NCBI GenBank assembly: GCA_026545765.1
Contig: CM048841.1
Span: 94,631,352-94,695,351 of the forward strand
From: Plantago major
Taxonomy: Eukaryota; Streptophyta; Magnoliopsida; Lamiales; Plantaginaceae
Direction: 5' to 3'
DNA: 64,000 nucleotides
The notes beneath the pieces are model-generated. The model did not search any database, had not been told where the DNA came from, and was given only the letters and a program-made list of their open reading frames with translations. The position numbers and the translations under genes were made by a program. Of the stretch, positions 34,007 through 47,070 are shown one piece after another; the first letter of the stretch is position 1; every line of letters begins with the position of its first letter.

Positions 34007-37000
34007 ATCTCCACCTTAGCTACAGATCTTGACATACTTCCCTTTACTGTCCATTTAGAGGTAGAACAAACAACCTTTAGGCTCCCTTAAAGGCTAGAGC
34101 ATGCCTCAGTAACTCATCTATCAACAGATGAAGTGTTCAGACACCTCACATTCACCAAATATGCACAATGATGAAACTTTGTAGCTGAAAGCGGCTTTGT
34201 GAAACTATCTTTAGCATTTTCAGTTGTGTGAACTTTCTCCACCTTGATAGAACCACCTTCAATGATGTCTCTGATGAAATACAACCGCACATCAATGTGC
34301 TTAGTTCTCTCATGGAAATGTTGATGTTTTGACAACTGAATTGCACTTTGGTTATCTTAGAACAGTGTGACACAATCTTGCATAATTCCCAACTCCTTTA
34401 GCAATCCCTTAAGCCAGATAGCTTCCTTAATAGCCTCAGTGACAACAATAAATTCTGCCTCAGTGGTTGATAAAGCCACTACAGATTGTTGAGTACATTT
34501 CCAGCTTATTGCAGTTCCATATAGTATGAAAACAAAACTTATGACTGACTTTCTAGTATCAACATTAGATGCAAAATCTGCATCTACATATCCTTTAAGA
34601 GGAAACTCATTCTCTTTAGTTACTTGAAACTTGAGACCATGATTCAAAGTACCTTTAATGTACCTGAACACACCTTTAACAACATTCTAATGTTCCATAC
34701 CGGGATTACTCATGTACCTGCTGATCATACTCATAGCAAATGCTAAATCTGGCCTACAACATATCATAGAGTACATTATGCTCCCTACAGCACTAGCATA
34801 AGGAATTGTGCTCATTTTGAACATATCAGCTTGAGTAGTAGGACACTGACTCATTGACAGCTTAACACCAGCATTTATAGGCACAGAAGCAGGTTTTGAA
34901 AGATTCATATTGAACCTAGCTAGAACTTTAGATAGATAACTTGATTGAGATAGTGACAGACTTCCATCAATGGCATATATGACAATGTCCATGCCTAAAA
35001 TTCTTTTAGCATTCCCCAGATCCTTCATTTCAAACTCAGAACTCAATTTCAACTTTAAATCACATATATCTTTCACTGATCTCCCAACAATAAGAATGTC
35101 ATCAACATATAGCAACAGATAAATGCAATTTTCTTGTGAAGCATTTGATAGATAAATACAACTATCATACCTGTTTCTCTTGAATTGAATTGAACTCATG
35201 AAATCATCAAATCTCCTATACCACTGGCGAGGGCTTTGCTTTAGACCATACAATGATCTTCTCATAATGCAAGCCTTGTTTTCTTTGTCATTGATATGAA
35301 CTCCATCAGGTATCTTCATGAAAATTATTTCTTCCAGCTTACCATGAAGAAAAGCTGTCTTCACATCCATTTGTTGAAGATGTAAATCCCACTGAGTAAC
35401 CATAGCTAGTAAAACTCTGATCGAAACATGCTTAACAACTGGAGAGAAAATCTTAGTATAATCAATTCCTTCCTTTTGTGTGAAATCTCTTGCAACCAAT
35501 CTAGCCTTGTATCTGATTGATTCTTGAATACCAGTCTCAGATTTCTTCTTAAAGATCCATTTGCAACTAACAAGCTTCTGATTCTTAGGTGCATTAACAA
35601 TATCCCATGTGTGATTCTTCTCCAATGACAATAGCTCTTCCTGAATAGCTGAAATCCACTTATCACTCTCAGAACAACTTATAGCTTCTTGATAAGTTGC
35701 AGGCTCTGAATAATTAATATCCTCAGCAACCGATAGTGCATAAGATACAATATAGGACTTTCCTATTCTTCCATAGCCAAGCATATCTGGAGCAATCTTA
35801 TTTGTTCTCTTAACTCTATCTTTAGTCAGTTGATAAGAAGATAGGTTATCTGTAGCTTCTAACATCTCATCAGTAATATGATCAACTGGATTTGTCATTT
35901 CAGATGACAATTGTTGTTTTCCATCATCAGTATCACACAATTGTTCTTCTTTATGCTCATGATTGATTGGTGTGGCATGATCATCTGTTACTTGCTCCAC
36001 CTCAAGTTCTGTAACTTGTTGGCTTGGTTTAAGTGGCATAATTTGCTCATTGAAGATCACATCTTTGCTAATGATGCATTTCTTTTGACTAATGCTCCAT
36101 AACTTGTAGCCTTTCACACCTGGTGGATAACCCAAGAAAATACACCTGAGAGCTCTAGGATCCAATTTATCTTGCCTTGTTTGTGCCAGAGCCAAACAAC
36201 CAAACACTTTAATGTGTGTGTATGATGGAGGCTTTCCTGACCAAACCTCTTCAGGTGTTTTATGATTGAGTGGTGCAGAAGGACTCCTATTGATCAAGTA
36301 ACAAGCTGTAGTAGCTTCTTCACCCCAGAATGTTTTACTCAAACCAGAGCTTATCAGCATACACCTCACTCTTTCAAGCACAGGTCTATTAAATCTCTCT
36401 GCAACTCCATTTTGTTGAGGAGTACCAGGGATTGTTTTATGTCTCACAATTCCCTTCTCTTTACAGAAATCATTGAATTCTCCTGACAGAAATTCTAGAC
36501 CATTATCTGTCCTTAAATGCTTGATCTTTCTTCCCATTCGATTCTCCACTTCAACAGACCAATCTCTGAATTTCATGAATGTCTCATCTTTTGATTTTAG
36601 TATGATCAACCAAACTTTCCTGAGAAATCATCTATAATGGATAAAAAATACTTACCACCACTTAGAGTTTGTGTGTTGGTTGGACCCCAGAGATCTGAGT
36701 GAAGATAATCTAAAGGAGCTTTAGTGACATGTTTTGAAGAATCAAATCATGTCTTATGAGATTTGCCCATGACATAGTTCTCACAGAACTTTAGTGTGGT
36801 TATCTGATCACCACCTAGTAGATTTTGCTTGGATAGCTCCTTTAAGCCTTTCTCACTCAAGTGCCCCATTCTGGCATGCCATAGTTGAGTGTTTTCCATT
36901 GAAGTAACATTTGCAGACATTTCTGTGACAGTACTCCCATCCAAGTAATACAAGCCATTATTCTTAATGCCTCTCATTACAGCTATCTCTCCGATCATAA

Positions 37001-38447
37001 CTGTAAGAACTCCATTCTCAGATTGATACTTGTGACCATTCCCCTCTAACATGCCCAGAGAGATCAAGTTTCTCTTTAACTTTGGAATGTATCTAACATT
37101 AGGAAGAATCCTGACTACATTATCAAACATTTTAAGCCTTATATCACCATATCCTTCAATTCTGCATGGATAGTCATTTCCCAGTAGCACAGATCCACCC
37201 CTTTTACTTTTAAAATTCACAAACCAATCTAGATTTGGACTCATATGAAATGAACAACCATAATCTAACACCCAACACTTATTTGAAATTGAATTAGTGA
37301 CTGAACAAGCTTCAGAAACAACAAGTACCTCAGCATCACCATATGGTTGTGAATCTTCATCTATATCTCCTGTGTTTGTAGCTCCAGTGGATTGAATTTT
37401 GCCATCTTTCTTATCTCTCTTGAATTGAAAACATTGCTTCTTATGATGCCCAGGTCTCTTACAGTAAAAACACTTCCTCTTCTCAGCATCGTCATAACCT
37501 TTTGTATGCTTTCCTTTATCACTTTTCTTGGCATCAGAATAGTTAAATGGCTTGTTCTTGCCTTGAAGCTTGTTGCTCCACCTTTCTCTTATGTTCAGGC
37601 TCTCAGCTGTGATATCTTAACTAGAAGAAGGCTTCCCGTGTAGATCTTTATTTCTCAAAGCAACATCAACATCTTCATAAGTGAGCTTAGTGCTCTTACT
37701 AATCACAAGTGCATCTATGAAGTGCTCATATGATTTTGGTAGAGCTCCCAGAACCACCGATGACTTGTCTTCATCTGATACAGTAATTGATACACTCTCA
37801 AGATCTTGACACATTTTGTTGAATTCATCCAGCTGATCAGAGAGAGAGAGATCGATCAGAATTGATCTTAAAAGCAAACAGTTTCTTCCTGAGATGAAGT
37901 TTGTTTGCAGATGTTTTCGAATTATACATCTCTTCCAATTTATCCCAAACTTCTTTAGTTGTTTTGATCTTCACAACTTCTCTCAGAACTTTATCTCCCA
38001 GAGATAAGATAATAGTGTTGCGAGCTCGTCCCATGATTGATGCTTTCTCCTTTGCATCAACATCATCTACAAATCCTTTATCGCCTAAAAGAGCTGCATC
38101 CAGGCCTTGATGAACAAGCAACGCTTCCATCTTTGCTTTCCACAAACCGAAATCGGTTTTCTCTGTGAACTTCTCCACATCAAACTTCGTAGAAGATCCC
38201 ATTGATGATCAAACACAAGAAGAGATCAGAACTTCCCACAGATGACGCCACTTGTTGAGATTAACAAGCAATCTCTTCTTCGTTCACAATTAAACAATCA
38301 AACGAATAAACAATCGAACAAAATGATAACAAATCAACACAAGAGATTACGTGGTTCAGCGTCGTAAAGCCTACATCCACGGGAAAACAATCAACGATCT
38401 TATTGCCACCAATCAAGTACAATTACAAGCTCTCAATCAACAATGAT

Positions 38448-38616
38448 TGTAGACGCTCAGAAATCTACAATCGAATTAGGTTGATGAATTGGGGGCACCA
38501 ACGACCTGCAAGGCAACAAGAGCAAACCTAGAGACGTGAGGTTCCAAGGTGACACCGGTGTGGTGCCAACCGAAGGGACTCCGACGATCAAGTGAGATAA
38601 CTGGAAGAAGATGTAG

Positions 38617-38693
<77 letters not shown>

Positions 38694-39579
38694 GAGAGTC
38701 GACTTATCCTGTTGAGTGGATCGGTTCGGCAATGAATGGACGAGCACCGGTGAGATAGCTAGTTGAGCTCGTCTGAGGGAGCCAGTTAGTCGTATCGGAA
38801 GATGGATGACGATGATGATTGACAATGACAGAAGGTGGATGATGATGGTGGTTGAAGGTGGAAGGAGATGGGGAAGGTCGATGATGATGGTGGTTGATCG
38901 TAGGCGATGGTGGATGATCGTAGGTAGCTTAGAGCGTTGATCAGATAGCTTGAGAGAGGTGGAGGCGCGGGAGTGATGGCTAGGGTAGTCAGAATGAGAT
39001 CACTAGAGTTTGTTCAGTGAGTATTCGATGCCCTTAACCTTCTTCCTTTCCTTCCTATATAGAGACTTTTCCTTCCACCAGTTGGAATCTCTCATACCCA
39101 CTTCTCCATCATTTCTGATGATGTTGTTGGAGTTGGACTCCTTCTCAGTAGGTTAGAAGGCACCTCTTTACTGGAGTCTGTTAGGTGAACTAGTCCAACC
39201 ATCCATCGTGGGTTGACTAGTTCCATCGGCCTAGTAAGAGTGTTCCCTTGTGGACTCGGTTGAATGACCCATGTGGGTTGGATTGTCAACCAGCTGGATG
39301 GTTAGCAAGGTCGCTCGAACTAGGTAGGTTGGCTTGAACCAGTTGGATGATCTTCGTAGTTGGCTTAGCTAGGTGAGCCAGCTAGCTAGTTAGCTCGTCA
39401 ATAAGTCGGATGGTTTACGAGGGGTATTGAGCTAGGTAGCTTAGTCCACTGGCTTAGTTAGGTTAGCCATTCGACCTTTGAGATTCGACTTGCTCGTCAG
39501 ATCGAGCTGGACTTGTTATTGGGTCGTGGATTGGGCCATAGCCTTGCGGGCTAATTAAATACGAATTTTATCCAATACA
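38448..39579. mobile_element. Solo LTR nested in the Tork-type 5' LTR
   Basis: The 1132-bp block begins TGTAGACGCTCAG and ends CCAATACA, flanked by the 5-bp duplication ATGAT (38443-38447 and 39580-39584). It has no coding content. This is the product expected from LTR-LTR recombination of an element inserted after the Tork-type element. The family is not identified. A (GA)n run lies inside. Confidence 0.9.
38622..38689. repeat. (GA)n microsatellite
   Basis: About 34 uninterrupted GA dinucleotides lie inside the nested solo LTR. Confidence 0.97.
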
Positions 39580-39900
39580 ATGATCAAGCTCGAAATACAA
39601 CGAAAACCTATCTTCTACCTTTAGCGGATTTACAGAAGAAAAACGGTTACAATCAATTGAATTGAAAGTGAGAGAATGTTGTTCTAGCTTCAAATGATGA
39701 TGACAAATGCTCAATTTATATCTGGATGAAGAAACCGTTGCTCAATTGCTTGAATAAGCTGCTAACAGAAGTTGTGCTCTGTTTTCCGTTCTGTTAGTGA
39801 ATATAACAGATTATAACGGCCAAATCAATCTCAGCCATTGATTTCTCCAGATCAAATCCCATCAGTCCATTCACCTTTGAGCTATAAATCTCACAATTCT

Positions 39901-40364
39901 TCATTGTAAAACACACGGGATCCTTCATAAGATTGCGTTGTTTTGATTTCTAGTTAAGGCTATGAAGACATAATCATCCTGATTAAATGCAAAGACGATA
40001 CACGTCGGAGCCATGTCGTTTCACCGAATTCTGTTCGAGAAAGAGGCAGCAAACAAGCTGATCAGGGAAGATCGGATAAAAGCCCACCCTGCTAATGTTA
40101 TATTCTACTGCAAGCAACAAATATTCATCCTACTTAGAAAGTGGAACATTGTTATATCACTTATTGTCTGTAATTACACTTAATAATCATTCGCCAGTAT
40201 GTATAATTACAGTACGATACAAGAAACGCTTTGATGACTGTAAGTATGATTCAGCGCAAGGCCTTACAGTTGAAAATTTTCTTAATACAGCTACTTGCAC
40301 AAAAGAATAAGGGATAGGGAAGTAATATAGGGTACATATAAAATGTTCGGAGCCAATGCTGAGT
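39901..40364. other. Spacer between the Copia element and the coiled-coil gene
   Basis: No gene was supported. It probably includes the 3' UTR of the minus-strand gene that ends at 40365. A short plus frame near 40010-40080 (EKEAANKLIREDR) was not recognised. Confidence 0.4.
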
Positions 40365-42587
40365 TTAAATTTCATCTTGGTTGGCTTGTTCGTTGTCCTG
40401 TAACATGTCTGTTTCTTCGTTTTCCTGCATCATATCCATGAGCATCGTGATTTGGTTTTGTAGCATGGTGTTTTCTCTTTCTACATCTGCGCGTTTGCTC
40501 CTTTCTTCTAGCAGTTGCAGTTGAAGGTGCTCAAGACATTGTGCATCCGCTTCTAATTGCTCGTTCAGCCCATCGATTTCTCTGTCCTGCACAGACCATT
40601 CAAATGACTAAATGAGTAGTTCAGATTTCTTAATTGGGATAACTGCACTTGTCCCAACTGTAAGTTGACTAATCTGCAATTTACATCCCCACATTTCAGA
40701 AAGTACTAACAACATCATCGTGCTTTGCAAACAGTTTAAAGCAATGGAAAATTCCTTCAAGTGAGTCAAGTCATTCTTTTGGAAACATGGGATGTTATTG
40801 CAGTCATACAAGGATAAAATGGAAATGGCTGGCCAGAATAACATGTAAATGCATTGGTACAAGAGAGGACCTTTCGGTTCATTTCTTGCACAGCTATTCT
40901 CCGCATACTCTCGACTACATCCACATTCACAAGCTTCCGTTTCTTCCCAATCAGCCAACCTTTTGGATAACTTGCTGATTCGAAGTCTGGAGGTGGAAGT
41001 AGGGATTCTGCTGAAGGGCGTTTGCCATTTAAGTTAAAGGCCGGTTCTAATGGTTCAAATAATGCCTTTCGTTTCTCAGAAAGGATAGGGGAAGTGTTTA
41101 CTTCTTGTTGCTTCTCATCTGCAGATGATTCTTCTTGTTTATCCTGGGACTTATCGCCACCGGATCCACCTGCTGCCTCATCTGCACTCTTGTCCCTGAC
41201 TACTGAATTTGAAAGACCAAAAGCATTACAGAACATAGTGGAGAACCGCAAAGGGCTACATACAATAGTACTATCTGATAGAGAATATAATCTCTGCATC
41301 TTGTATTAATCACAGACCAAACCAAACTCTGATGGCTGAAATAAATTAGACAAGGTTCTAGCTCTTCCATTCCCTAACCCCAACTTTTTAGCTTTCTGAT
41401 TCGCACGAGCAAATCAAAGAATCTCTAACCTGAATATTCTTAAAACATTATAAGTCCAGTTCGTAAACAGATATATTGAGCTAATAAGCTTAGCATCTAT
41501 AAGACCGTATCTCAAGATACTTGCTCAACATCTAATATCAACATCAGTTATTGAAACCTTACATGTACTTTAACTTGAGACAGTAGGATTTTCAACATTG
41601 ACATTTACTCTCTCCCCTTTCTACAAGCTGCAAGATACAACAATGCTGGTAATATGACTTTTAATCAACAAAAAATAGAACATCCAATCCATCAGCATTT
41701 CAGGATGCATTTCGATGAATAGCACTACGGTTTTCATCATGACTTTAATCTACCAATCTCAGGCAACATAACTAAGTGTGATACAAGAACAGCTAAGCTA
41801 TAGAGTAGCATTTTTGTCAAAGTCAGTCAGATTATCAACCTCAAGAGCAACCAGAACAGCAGCATTTGTATACTTACACCATTAAACCAATCAGTAAGTC
41901 GCAAGTACTGTAAACAATAGGAGAACATGGTTCCATTTCTATTGTTGTACTTATTACTCGGTCTCATCACAAGCTTCCCATTTTTAATTCTCGTTCAAAG
42001 TTTCCCAATTTCATTTCTTGGCAAATAGTATCAATTTATCTCATTTAACTAACACCAACATAATATAACAATCTCATAATCAAGAGAGACACCATGAATG
42101 AATTAATTTAATATGAGCCCCAGAAAAAGATCGGAAAATAAACAATTTATTTATTCCAGCTAATGAAGTGACGTGTGGGCTAACCTAAACCGTAGTCTTG
42201 TTGACACTTGACAGACAAAGCTGACCTACAGATAACAGAATAACAATCTAATCCCCAAATTAAACCCATCCCAAATTATTAAAAATGGAAACTTTAAATC
42301 AATGAAGTAATAATCAATACTAGCAAGATTAGAAATTGGAGATGGGCCATCGGAATATAGAAAAATGAAGCAGATTCTTGATAACCAGGTACAAATTAAA
42401 CTAGTAGAAACCAAGGGTAAACAAAAAGTGATTAGAAGGTTAATTGATGGAAAGTGAGAAAGAGTATACCTAATCTTCTTCTTCTTCTGGAGTTCCAGAG
42501 AACAGGAGTTGAAGAAGACACCGTAGAAAACCCATCTATGTGATTATTATCACCGTTTACCTTCTTTACTTCTTCATCATCATCCAT
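40365..42587 (-). CDS. Plant coiled-coil protein of unknown function, three exons, about 223 residues
   Basis: Exons on the minus strand: 42587-42470, 41202-40871 and 40586-40365, with GT...AG introns and a continuous 672-base frame. Exon 1 encodes an acidic start ([12 protein letters not shown]) and a Ser/Thr stretch ending in five Arg. Exon 2 carries [26 protein letters not shown] and a basic [14 protein letters not shown] that could act in nuclear import. Exon 3 is a coiled coil (about residues 151-205, [20 protein letters not shown] onward) with an acidic Asn/Gln-rich tail. The exon 2 start was chosen at the CAG acceptor at 41203-41204 because it alone restores frame with exon 1; the open frame further upstream is intron read-through. 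The conserved look suggests a real gene, but the family was not named with confidence. Confidence 0.85.
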
Positions 42588-42650
42588 ATCTGCTCTGCTC
42601 TGCTCTTTGATTTGAGCTTGAAGAAAGAAACTAGTATTTGTGATTTAGTA

Positions 42651-42659
42651 CTATATACC
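42651..42659 (-). promoter_or_regulatory. TATA box of the coiled-coil gene
   Basis: The minus strand reads GTATATAGT about 65 bases upstream of the ATG at 42587, a normal distance for a short leader. Confidence 0.5.
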
Positions 42660-44160
42660 TTGTTTTTTTAGTAGTATTTGTGTACAAATTTGGAAGTTTT
42701 GAGGATTTGGAAAGACTATGTAATAGCGAAAAAGAGGATGAAATGAGGACTAGTGGTTTTGAGCGAAGAAACAGAGGATGACGGAATTGGCAAGAGTGTG
42801 TTTTGTCTGTTAGTTTGGTGGTTGGTTGTTGTTAAGTTCTGTTTTTTGTTTTTCATTTTTGTTTAACCATAGCCTCGTGTTGCGTGTAGATTATCTAACA
42901 CTCGGTGCGTGCGTGGGTTCCACTCGAGAATCAACAACAACGTTATCTTGCTTTGCTTTTCTTTCTGGGATTCGCCTTCTCACGTTTTCTTTCTTTAATT
43001 TTCCCTCCACAGCTTTACGAAATTAACAATACTGTTATTACACGATTCGAGTCTTATCAAGGGCATGATTTATTAAATTTTGAGTTCGGTTTTTGGTTCC
43101 AAGTTCAAAATGGAGTTTGGATACGGTCATACTCGAGACTCTATTAGACTTTGGTATTTATACTCATTGTTTGATAACAAGATCGAGCTCGACTAGCGAC
43201 TAAGGTTGTGTCTAGCACTGACTTATAAGTTCGGTGAACTTATTTTCGAAATAAGATGTTACGTGAACGCCTAGTATTATACTATAAGACAACTTATAAG
43301 CTCGATAATCTTATTTTATTCAATATCTCTTAAAACTTGTGTCCGGACCCATATGGAGTTGAGTATGAGACGGAAGGAGTACTACTTAGCAAATCAATAA
43401 TTTATTAGCTAATTAACCTATTAAACACATGCATAAAAGTCAACTAACTTCATCATTTGCTACATGTTAGCTTATATCAGTTAGTTTTGCTAAACAAAGC
43501 GTCTTTGTCTAGCAAAACTAGCTTGTAAACTAGATAAAAACAAGATCGATCTTAATTATTGTAACTCTATCACGAAAAATCAACTCATCTTCTTAACGAT
43601 TCAAACTCAAAATATTAATTCGTTTTGTCAACATAACAACCCATCTTAAATTCGATTATCATTTGATTTGAACTCGTGAAAATTATATATGGGGATAATG
43701 TTACTCATTACACATCACCAAGAAGAACAAACGAATCTGATTCGTGAAATACAAGAAGAGGAGGATTTGAATCTTACTACATAATATGCTTTTCTATCTG
43801 CCAGTCATTTAGGTTTTGGCATTGGGACCGGCCCGATGTGGCCCGACCAAGCGACTCACATGCATGGGTTCGGTTTTCCAAGTGTAGAAGTAGACCGGAT
43901 ATTTATTTATGTTGACTAAACTTGACTTTTCCATTTAACGAGACTGCCACGGAATCTTTTTGGAACTCTTAAGCAAGAAGTTGTTTGGACATCTTAAAAC
44001 TATTTTCCCATTTGTTGGGAATTAATTTGTGATCGAATGAATCCGCAAAAAAAAAATTAACAATATAAAATAAAAGTTATCCATTGGGAGAGGAATTAGT
44101 TTAAGATTAATTCATCAGTAAAACTAAAATTAATTATAGGAAAAATTCTAAATGTAACAA
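42660..44160. other. Intergenic stretch
   Basis: This is the upstream region of the minus-strand gene and AT-rich spacer. No gene was recognised. GACGGAAGGAGTACT near 43371 looks like one end of a Stowaway MITE without a partner. Confidence 0.45.
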
Positions 44161-44162
44161 TT

Positions 44163-44400
44163 GTTTTTTTTCTTTTTTAAGCAGAAGAATGGTATTCATA
44201 TTCAATCAAAAACATCAATAGAGTTATACAAAGACACCTCAATCAAACTGGTAGCTCTATACTACCATCACTATCGCTAAACACATCTTTAATAAGATTG
44301 TGAGCCATCAAGTTACCACTACGCAAAACATGCTAGAAAGAAACACTATTAAAACAGGAACTATTATGCTTCATAGCTTCAATAAAACTCCCCCTGCTAG
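44163..44400 (-). mobile_element. 5'-truncated LINE, RNase H tail and poly(A)
   Basis: On the minus strand, EAMKHN...CFNSVSF and HVLRSGNLMAHNL, then VFSDSDGS, match the end of the RNase H (RVT_3) domain of plant LINEs. They are followed by about 100 bases and an A-rich tail (plus-strand T run at 44163-44180). This is the shape of a heavily 5'-truncated LINE copy. It has stops and is dead. Confidence 0.65.
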
Positions 44401-44961
<561 letters not shown>

Positions 44962-45181
44962 ACTTTGAATCACTACAATCACTAATACCAACTATAATCA
45001 TCCTTATGGTTCAGAGTTGGTTCATCTCTAACCACTTGTAATGTTTCTAGATATTTCTTTGTGGACGTTGTCCGGCCTAGCTCTTACGTCGGCTTGAGCA
45101 ATATCAATGAGCGGGAAATTAGACAGTGAACCTGAAATAACGTAATGACCTAGGACTTGTACTTCTGTACTGATACACTAC

Positions 45182-45909
45182 TGTTAATACCAATGTTGGT
45201 ATAACAGTTGATGTAACAGTGACTGACGAACATAAAAAACAATCAGATATGCAGCGAAAATAAAACCAATAAAAACACACAGAAGAATTTCTAGCAGGTA
45301 TATGAATATACCCACCGAGCCATAGGCAAAATATCCACTATATGAAAGAGGATTTACAAAAACTAGATTTAAGACTTTTCTATGAGAAAAGCTTAAACTG
45401 CAAAGCTAATCAGAACATAAATCTATTCTAATGTTACTAATCTAGACAACCCTAGATAACCGAGATCACTATCACGATTCAATAGTAACATCAAAGACTA
45501 GCAAAATAAAGTGAAGATTCAACTAAGACTGCTATGGTATGATGTCTTCACTCGTTAATCTTCACAACATACTTGATCTGATATATATAGAGCTTCAATC
45601 AGCCACAGAGAATCAAGTATGAGATCTTCTTGTTGCTTATCCTTATCTCGAAGAGTCCACAGTATCTTATCTTCCAAGAGTCTGTTGTATCTTGTCTTCC
45701 AAGAGTCCATCGTATCTTGTCTTCTAAGACTCCATGATTCCCTTTATTTCATAAGTCGACTCCTATCTAAAACACAAACTAAAACACACGTGGAACTAGG
45801 TTAATGTTAGTGAAGAAGGCAATTATCAATAAAGTCCTGCAAAGTACAGAAATACTGAACATGTATTGTTCTGACAACTGTTGATACAACAGTTGATCAA
45901 ACAACTGCA
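45182..45909 (-). repeat. Possible degraded LTR
   Basis: The block begins TGTTAATACC and ends CAACTGCA, with GTTGGTATAACAGTTGATG near the start and GTTGATACAACAGTTGATC near the end. CCCTCCCCCAATGG, which resembles an inverted polypurine tract, follows at once. Together these suggest the 3' LTR side of a minus-strand element whose body is gone. No target duplication was found. Confidence 0.35.
45652..45726. repeat. 25-bp tandem repeat, three units
   Basis: Three adjacent units share AGAGTCC...GTATCTTGTCTTCCA with one to a few changes each (45652-45676, 45677-45701, 45702-45726). Confidence 0.9.
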
Positions 45910-46416
45910 CTTTCAGAACCCTCCCCCAATGGTCTGATCACACTCACCCTCTCATTGTAACAGTGGCCCCCATGTATGGAACCTACTGAGGTCTAACATA
46001 CCCCACTGAGCACTCCTAGTTCTATGTCACATTTTCCTCCATTGCAACATATTTTGTCCTAATTCATAAGCATATTGAAATAGCCTCAAAGTTGAAGTTA
46101 TTATGATTGAAGTCTGAAGAAGAAAAATGTTTTATTAGTATGAGTAATGAGTGGCATTAACAATTAATGTATTGTAAATAATGTGAGAATAGGGAATCTT
46201 TAAGGTTTCAAAGTGATTCACAAAAGTTTTGCCAAATATTGAAGAGGTTTAGTTGGCCAAAACCACAAGAAGGCTAATGCAAGTGGTCCACATATACAAT
46301 CTAAGAGCAATGTCATACCATACTCTGTACTTAATTCGTAATCTCCTATTAGAGACTTGTTAAATTCCTTTCTATCCATGAGTCTTGCTAAAAGTAACAA
46401 TTAAGATCATACTCCG

Positions 46417-46505
46417 GTTGATTAGTCAGTAATCATAACGTAAGTATATTAATCTGGATGATTAAATTATTATTAATCAATCATTGATCATGACTAATCA
46501 AACAC
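46417..46505. repeat. Small foldback element upstream of the peptide gene
   Basis: GTTGATTAGTCAGTAATCAT at the left pairs with an inverted TTTGATTAGTCATGATCA at the right around an AT-rich core. The size, about 89 bp, fits a tiny MITE or a cis-acting foldback. It lies immediately before the TATA box of the peptide gene. Confidence 0.55.
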
Positions 46506-46508
46506 ACC

Positions 46509-46516
46509 TATATATA
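46509..46516 (+). promoter_or_regulatory. TATA box of the secreted peptide gene
   Basis: TATATATA lies 57 bases before the ATG at 46566, giving a short leader. Confidence 0.55.
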
Positions 46517-46565
46517 TGCATGGATGTTAATTAAGTTCTATTATAGTCATAACTTTAAAACATTG

Positions 46566-47070
46566 ATGGCTATCATAATCATGAGATCTTTGATACTAAT
46601 CTTACTTGCCATTGCTCTTCTGATCAATTGTGAAGCAAGAAGCTTGACAGGTAGTATTCTCTCCTGAGATATGATTCAAACAATTGCTATTTTATCATCT
46701 TTACTATTTGCATATAGTTGGTGTTGTTAAATTGAGAACAAATTCTACTATATTTAAGCCAGTCACGTTTATAATAAGTATGATTGGAAAATTCAATAAA
46801 CATTTATGTCTCTATATGATTTTTGTGTTTTAGAACATTGTGACAAACTTCAGGCGAGGAGTCATTATGGAAAGACCCCTAAAAAACCGCCACGGGCAAC
46901 CAAGCTATCACCACCAATGACGGATGGTAAGTATAGCCACCCATCTCTTGCCCCTCCATCTCCCGTGAAGCCACCAACTTCAGATGGTCTAAAAATCACT
47001 TACAAGATTTGGCCTACAACAAACTACTACGTTGAGAAGCCACGAAAAACACCACCAGCACCCAAAGAAT
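46566..47070 (+). pseudogene. Small secreted proline-rich peptide gene, 5' part (interrupted)
   Basis: Exon 1 (46566-46650) encodes a clear signal peptide (MAIIIMRSLILILLAIALLI, then NCEARSLT). A GT...AG intron follows and exon 2 starts at 46834. Exon 2 encodes a basic, proline-rich mature region (KTPKKPPRATKLSPP, SLAPPSPVKPPTSDG, KPRKTPPAPKE). At 47070 the frame is broken by a Copia insertion. The host sequence resumes at 53830, is broken again by a solo LTR, and ends at 55245-55273. Leaving out both insertions and one copy of each duplication, the host frame gives 134 residues. In the present arrangement translation would run from exon 2 into the LTR and stop at 47141, giving about 130 residues with a foreign tail of about 24. 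The peptide family was not recognised; a role as a secreted signal or wall peptide is only a guess. Confidence 0.75.

Larger units (their letters stand above)
33501..39895 (-). mobile_element. Tork/TNT1-type Copia retrotransposon, nearly complete, with nested solo LTR
   Basis: Both LTRs are present (33501-34006 and 38253-39895, the latter enlarged by a nested insertion) and the 5-bp target duplication ATTCT flanks the element (33496-33500 and 39896-39900). Parts on the minus strand from right to left: primer-binding site (TGGCGTCATCTGTGGG) beside the right LTR, gag (about 38202-37620), zinc knuckle (about 37480-37420), protease and GAG-pre-integrase (about 37271-36750), integrase (about 36600-36000), reverse transcriptase with YVDDIL (about 35650-34900) and RNase H (about 34670-34120). 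The coding part has a handful of breaks, so it is dead. By eye the LTRs differ at about 15 of 506 positions (about 3%), which suggests an insertion of roughly a million years at common plant rates. Confidence 0.95.
38253..39895 (-). repeat. 5' LTR of the Tork-type Copia, split by a solo LTR
   Basis: The total is 1643 bp. Removing the nested 1132-bp solo LTR and its 5-bp duplication leaves 506 bp, the same length as the left LTR, which confirms all borders. Confidence 0.93.

Noticed and set aside
41203-41299. Extension of coiled-coil exon 2 to an ATG at 41299 (MQRLYSLSD)
   Set aside because: It is intron read-through. The acceptor at 41203-41204 restores frame with exon 1, and the upstream ATG does not.
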